Source: a virus. From it: a stretch of DNA of 25,327 nt. Position numbers and translations under genes: made by a program. Positions within the stretch are counted from its first letter, which is position 1, and each line of letters starts with the position of its first letter. The DNA is taken from positions 1 through 25,327 of IMG/VR virus record IMGVR_UViG_3300043786_000089; one strand, given 5' to 3'. The notes under the pieces were generated by a model that was given only the letters and a program-made list of their open reading frames with translations, was not told the origin of the DNA and ran no database searches. Shown in pieces: positions 21,884 to 25,327 of this stretch.

Positions 21884-23057
21884 CATCGTTTATAACTACC
21901 TCATCAGTAGCACCGCTAGTACCTTGAGTGCCCTGTGTTCCTGTACCCGTAGTTCCTTGAGTGCCCTGTACACCTTGTGTTCCTAATGTTCCTTGAACAC
22001 CCTGAGTTCCTTGGGCTCCAATTGTTCCCTGAACTCCCTGAGTTCCCTGTGTACCGTCTACACCTTGAGTACCTTGTGTACCTTGTGCACCAGTAGTTCC
22101 TTGGGTTCCCTGAATACCCTGATCACCCTTATCACCAACACGAGCAAATGTCACATATAAATTATCATTATTAGAGATTGATAGAGTTCCAGTTACATAA
22201 GCAACTGGGACGTTAAAGTATGCGCCACCGCTCTCATGTGTGTGAGTTCCTGTAACTTGAAAGAATGCAAAACTATTTGAGTCAGTAGTTTCTGTAAACT
22301 TAATAGTTGCTTTAATTCCAGAGGTTGAGTCATCAATTGTTTGTAGTAGTTGTGAAATGTCGCTTGAATTAAAATCAAGGTTGTCTATATATAGCGCAGT
22401 TGCACTAGAGATAGTTGCATTATTAAATTTTAAATTTCCATTACCTGGATCAGTATTTTCTGTATTAGTTAAGAAGTTATATTCATGAGTTTCTCCACCA
22501 AAGTTTCCTGTAGCACCCTGAGTTCCAAGTGTTCCTTGAGTGCCTTGAGTGCCTTGAGTGCCTTGAGTTCCCTGAGTTCCTTGAGATCCTAAAGTACCTT
22601 GAGTTCCATCAGTTCCCTGCGTGCCCTGAGTGCCCTGAGTGCCTTGAGTTCCTTGAGTTCCTTGAGTTCCTTGAGTTCCATCAGTTCCCTGCGTGCCCTG
22701 AGTGCCCTGAGTGCCTTGAGTTCCTTGAGAACCTAAAGTACCTTGAGTTCCCTGAGTTCCATCAGCACCTTGTGCACCAACAGTCCCTTGCAATCCTTGT
22801 ACACCCTGTACGCCTTGTACGCCTTGTACACCTTGTACACCTTGTACACCTTGAGTGCCCTGTACACCTTGTACTCCTTGAACACCTTGAATACCTTGAA
22901 GACCACCATATGCAAGAGAGTTCCAAGCAGTTGATCCGTTACCAACTTTAAATTTACCAGTATCTGTCTCTGTTCCTACTTCACCAGCAGCAAGTGTTGG
23001 GTTATTAGCAGTCCATTGTGATTCAGTACCTCTACGAAGTTTGATTGTTACTGACAT
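21867..23057 (-). CDS. Collagen-like tail fibre protein
   Basis: The protein has 396 aa. Residues 1-52 ([52 protein letters not shown]) are the N-terminal module found on many phage fibre/tropism proteins (Mtd-type). Then comes a collagen-like block of Gly-X-Y triplets (about 52-185) of the GTQ, GVQ, GTD and GTL kind, a globular module (about 186-304, containing [15 protein letters not shown] and [11 protein letters not shown]), and a second collagen block to about 380. The C-terminus is short ([14 protein letters not shown]). There is no proline in the triplets. The globular module is repeated in the next fibre protein upstream. ATG 23057 overlaps the previous stop (TAATG). Confidence 0.85.
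   Translation of the reverse strand: MSVTIKLRRGTESQWTANNPTLAAGEVGTETDTGKFKVGNGSTAWNSLAYGGLQGIQGVQGVQGVQGTQGVQGVQGVQGVQGVQGVQGLQGTVGAQGADGTQGTQGTLGSQGTQGTQGTQGTQGTDGTQGTQGTQGTQGTQGTQGTQGTDGTQGTLGSQGTQGTQGTQGTQGTQGTLGTQGATGNFGGETHEYNFLTNTENTDPGNGNLKFNNATISSATALYIDNLDFNSSDISQLLQTIDDSTSGIKATIKFTETTDSNSFAFFQVTGTHTHESGGAYFNVPVAYVTGTLSISNNDNLYVTFARVGDKGDQGIQGTQGTTGAQGTQGTQGVDGTQGTQGVQGTIGAQGTQGVQGTLGTQGVQGTQGTTGTGTQGTQGTSGATDEVVINDVMDVY
21918..22142 (-). repeat. Collagen-type Gly-X-Y triplet repeat (second block)
   Basis: About 25 triplets, mostly of the GTQ/GVQ kind. Nine-base periodic DNA coding for these repeats also opens false long ORFs on the other strand. Confidence 0.8.
22500..22904 (-). 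repeat. Collagen-type Gly-X-Y triplet repeat (first block)
   Basis: About 45 triplets such as [12 protein letters not shown] and GVQ. The DNA is a degenerate 9-base repeat of the CAAGGTACT kind, prone to slippage and length change. Confidence 0.85.
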
Positions 23058-23338
23058 TAGACTACTCCTCCACCATTATAGGAACTTGTGTATACATCAC
23101 TGCCACCTGCTTCGTCTCCTCCATCGGCTACACCTGTTACGGTGTCAGAACCATCAACTTCATCTCCACCCTCAACTATATCTGCAGAAACGTTTGTTGT
23201 AATTTCAAGCCACTCAACCCCATCAAATACATAGACATTTCTTGCTTCTGTATTGTAATAGATATCTCCAACGTACCTACCTGTAGGTTGAGTTCCTACG
23301 GCAAGTACGTTGATAGGTACGAGGGCTCTTTTACTCAC
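23057..23338 (-). CDS. Small virion protein between fibre genes
   Basis: The protein has 93 aa and a GTG start (23338), placed 3 nt after the stop of the preceding fibre gene. Its N-terminal half reads [20 protein letters not shown], then [20 protein letters not shown]. This is a beta-rich pattern seen in small fibre-associated phage proteins. The C-terminal 45 residues are acidic and Gly-rich ([20 protein letters not shown]) with no clear fold. It may link the two collagen-like fibres, but there is no direct evidence. Confidence 0.65.
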   Translation of the reverse strand: MSKRALVPINVLAVGTQPTGRYVGDIYYNTEARNVYVFDGVEWLEITTNVSADIVEGGDEVDGSDTVTGVADGGDEAGGSDVYTSSYNGGGVV

Positions 23339-23341
23339 GTA

Positions 23342-25327
23342 TTAAGCCTTTACTACGACCCGATAAGTTTCACCTGATTGTGGAGCCACTGCAAATCCGA
23401 TAGTTACAGCAGATGTAGTTGATGCAATTACATCAGTAACTACCTCGTTATAAGTAGCATCTTGTACAGTTACTAACACATCTCGTGTTCCAAGATTGTG
23501 TGTAATTGTGAAAGTTGTTGCTGAATATGGAGATACTGGAGTAATAGTCTCTGCGTGAGTTCCAAGTTGACCAGAGGTACCTTGAGCACCCTCTGTTCCT
23601 TGGGCGCCAGTAGTTCCTTGAGCACCAGCAACACCGACAGCACCAGATAGATTTACTGTCCATGAAGCGTATGTTCCAGTACCAACTTTGCTGGTTTTAT
23701 TAAATGCAAGAGCGCCAGTTCCAGGGTTATAACTTGAAACGGTACCGTATTGAATATTACTTACATCATATGCAACAGTGATGTCTTGACCAACAGAGTA
23801 ATCAACTGCTAGATCTGTAACCGTAATTGTTTGAGAACCAGAAGTTCCTAATGTAAATGATGTTGTAGAGGTTGTGGAGTACTTATCTCCATCAAGACCA
23901 GATGTACCTTGAGAACCAACTGTTCCCTGTGCACCTACTGTGCCTTGAGTACCTTGAGCACCTTCAGTTCCTTGAGTACCATCAGTACCTTGAGAACCTA
24001 CTGTGCCTTGAGCACCAACAGTACCTTGAGCACCCACAGTTCCTTGAGTACCTTGAGCACCTTCAGTTCCTTGAGTACCATCAGTACCTTGAGAACCAAG
24101 AGTACCTTGGGTACCTACAGCACCTTGTGCACCAACAGTTCCCTGTGCACCCTCTGTTCCTTGGGCTCCATCAGTACCTTGAGTACCTAAAGTTCCTTGA
24201 ACTCCTTGAGATCCAACAGTTCCTTGAACTCCTTGTGCACCTTCAGTTCCTTGTGTACCTTGAGTACCAACAGCACCTTGGGCTCCATCAGTTCCCTGTG
24301 TTCCTTGTGCACCTACAGTACCTTGTAAACCTTGAGTACCAACTGCTCCTTGAGCACCAACAGTTCCTTGAACTCCTTGAGAACCAACAGTTCCTTGAAC
24401 TCCTTGTGCACCTTCAGTTCCCTGTGCTCCTGTAGGACCTAAGTTAGATACTGTTATAGAGCCAGCCATTGATGAGTGGAACTGACATACATAATAAAGT
24501 TGAGGAGCATCAAATGGAACTTCAAAAATAATAGTCCCAACTGCTGCGCCGTTATTTGTTACACCAGTGTTGTAAATATTTCCTGAACTGTACGCTCCTG
24601 AAACTGTTTGAATCCAGAACGGGTGACCAGACGCATTAACATTAATAACATATCTATGACCACGAATAAAAGACAGAGTTGGATTATTAGATCCATTTAT
24701 TGCGTAAGCAGAAAACCCAGAGTTAGTAACTTCAAGAGTTATGCCTCCAGAGACACCAACTGTTCCTTGTGCACCCTGTGCACCTACAGTACCTTGAGAA
24801 CCCGTTGCACCAGCATCACCAGTACGTGCAAAGGTTAACAGAACTGGATCAGAGTTTGATAAAGAACCAGCACCAGATAAGTATGTAATATCTAAATCAA
24901 AGAAGCCTGTGTCATCAACCATTGAGTTAATTGCATACATTGCAAACACTGCAGCGTTAGATTTCTTTGAAATTTTTACGTGACCCTTAATTGTTGATGT
25001 AGAGTCATCAATAGTTGCTAAATATGAAGCAATGTTTGTTGCATTTACATCTTCATCATCAATTACAAGATGAGTTGCACTTGCTAAGGCTGCGTTAAAC
25101 CTTACATTTGAAGAACCTGGGTCTGACATTGTGGTTGATGTACTGTATGCGTATTCAACAGTTACGCCACCAAATGAACCTTCAGCACCTTGTGTTCCAA
25201 GAGTACCTTGAGTACCTTGAGTACCATCAGTACCTTGAACTCCTTGAGCACCTAAAGTACCCTGCGTACCTTGAGAACCAACAGTTCCTTGTGAACCTTC
25301 AGTTCCTTGAGAACCTACAGTTCCTTG
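23342..25327 (-). CDS. Collagen-like tail fibre protein with cupredoxin-like domain, 5' end cut by window edge
   Basis: The frame is open through the window edge; the Met at 25129 is internal (66 more in-frame residues lie upstream). The order of modules over 661 visible residues is: collagen-like triplets; a globular module (about 25174-24815, TIDDSTSTIKGHVKI and LLTFARTGDAG) paralogous to that of the next fibre gene; a beta-domain (about 24440-24745) with GHPFWIQT and LYYVCQFHSSMAGSITV, like a cupredoxin; a long collagen block; a beta-domain (STTSFTLGTSGSQTITVTDL); a short collagen block; and a C-terminal beta-sandwich (TFTITHNLGTRDVLVTVQDA). It should be a trimeric fibre. The start is outside the window. 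Confidence 0.85.
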   Translation of the reverse strand, partial: QGTVGSQGTEGSQGTVGSQGTQGTLGAQGVQGTDGTQGTQGTLGTQGAEGSFGGVTVEYAYSTSTTMSDPGSSNVRFNAALASATHLVIDDEDVNATNIASYLATIDDSTSTIKGHVKISKKSNAAVFAMYAINSMVDDTGFFDLDITYLSGAGSLSNSDPVLLTFARTGDAGATGSQGTVGAQGAQGTVGVSGGITLEVTNSGFSAYAINGSNNPTLSFIRGHRYVINVNASGHPFWIQTVSGAYSSGNIYNTGVTNNGAAVGTIIFEVPFDAPQLYYVCQFHSSMAGSITVSNLGPTGAQGTEGAQGVQGTVGSQGVQGTVGAQGAVGTQGLQGTVGAQGTQGTDGAQGAVGTQGTQGTEGAQGVQGTVGSQGVQGTLGTQGTDGAQGTEGAQGTVGAQGAVGTQGTLGSQGTDGTQGTEGAQGTQGTVGAQGTVGAQGTVGSQGTDGTQGTEGAQGTQGTVGAQGTVGSQGTSGLDGDKYSTTSTTSFTLGTSGSQTITVTDLAVDYSVGQDITVAYDVSNIQYGTVSSYNPGTGALAFNKTSKVGTGTYASWTVNLSGAVGVAGAQGTTGAQGTEGAQGTSGQLGTHAETITPVSPYSATTFTITHNLGTRDVLVTVQDATYNEVVTDVIASTTSAVTIGFAVAPQSGETYRVVVKA
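23890..24436 (-). repeat. Collagen-type Gly-X-Y triplet repeat
   Basis: Long block of GTQ, GAQ, GTV, GSQ, GTE and GTD triplets without proline, in the right-edge fibre gene. The DNA repeats with a 9-base period and several 40-90 base segments recur almost unchanged (for example around 23950-24000 and 24045-24100). Confidence 0.82.
24440..24745 (-). other. Cupredoxin-like domain in fibre protein
   Basis: This domain has about 100 residues. With the internal Met at 25129 as residue 1, His169 is in SGHPFWIQT and Cys215, His218 and Met221 are in YYVCQFHSSMAG. Cys-x2-His-x2-Met resembles the blue-copper loop, which in plastocyanin is Cys-x2-His-x4-Met. The loop is two residues shorter, so copper binding is possible but not shown. 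Confidence 0.6.
25177..25327 (-). repeat. Collagen-type Gly-X-Y triplets at right edge
   Basis: About 16 triplets of GTV, GSQ, GTE, GTQ, GTL and GVQ type, continuing beyond the window. They show that the fibre gene has a collagen block before its first globular module. Confidence 0.8.

Noticed and set aside
22500-22904. CRISPR-like periodicity
   Set aside because: The repeats are 9-base, degenerate and coding, with no spacer-repeat structure.
22529-22951. Plus-strand ORFs rich in LECLEFLE and similar repeats across the fibre genes (also at 23872-24435)
   Set aside because: They are the reverse reading of the 9-base collagen-triplet DNA and have no ribosome sites. The minus frame gives proper fibre modules.
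25127-25129. ATG 25129 as the start of the right-edge fibre gene
   Set aside because: The frame is open and collagen-like for 66 codons upstream to the window edge.

Overview
The window is a densely packed, AT-rich stretch of a contractile-tailed (myovirus-type) bacteriophage genome. Almost everything is read from the minus strand, so transcription runs from high to low coordinates. The call rests on an ordered, recognisable tail module: sheath, tube, tail chaperone, tape measure, hub and LysM proteins, spike, gp25-like wedge, gp6/J-like wedge and tail fibres. No tRNA, rRNA, CRISPR array, integrase or insertion sequence was seen. Several small-protein families and fibre domains are typical of phages from environmental, especially aquatic, metagenomes. 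The host is unknown. A leaderless-looking start at 19059 would fit an actinobacterial host, but this is a weak hint.

Layout in the minus direction. 25327-21867: two collagen-like fibre proteins (the first cut by the window edge) with a small virion protein between them. 21140-19059: an inverted island of four plus-strand genes (beta-propeller, TPR, methyltransferase, GT25-like glycosyltransferase). 18971-17377: a small beta-rich protein, a glycine-rich adhesin-like protein and a conserved small fibre-associated protein. 17344-15951: a conserved phage protein whose start is apparently ATT, overlapping a GT-A glycosyltransferase. 15909-15376: a possible connector protein. 15373-13491: about eleven very small genes for lysine-rich and cysteine-rich proteins, mostly joined by one-base stop/start overlaps and closed by a strong intrinsic terminator at 13448-13465. 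13363-11944: a small membrane protein and two neck/tail-completion candidates. 11912-1: the tail operon proper, ending in a baseplate or fibre protein cut by the left edge.

How the parts work together. The 11.9-1.5 kb block builds the contractile injection machine: sheath around tube, tape measure with a cell-wall-cutting domain, hub, spike and wedges. The flanking genes supply host-recognition fibres. Six genes that handle or may handle sugars or methyl groups sit among the fibre genes. I infer they may modify the fibres or the host glycan surface, but the sequence alone does not prove this.

Several genes escape a simple minimum-length ATG/GTG/TTG search and were found by reading: the left-edge partial gene; a 51-aa open frame after the tail chaperone; micro-ORFs of 29, 39, 21 and 39 aa; a 44-aa out-of-frame overlapping ORF; a 31-aa acidic ORF; and a 54-residue N-terminal extension starting with ATT.
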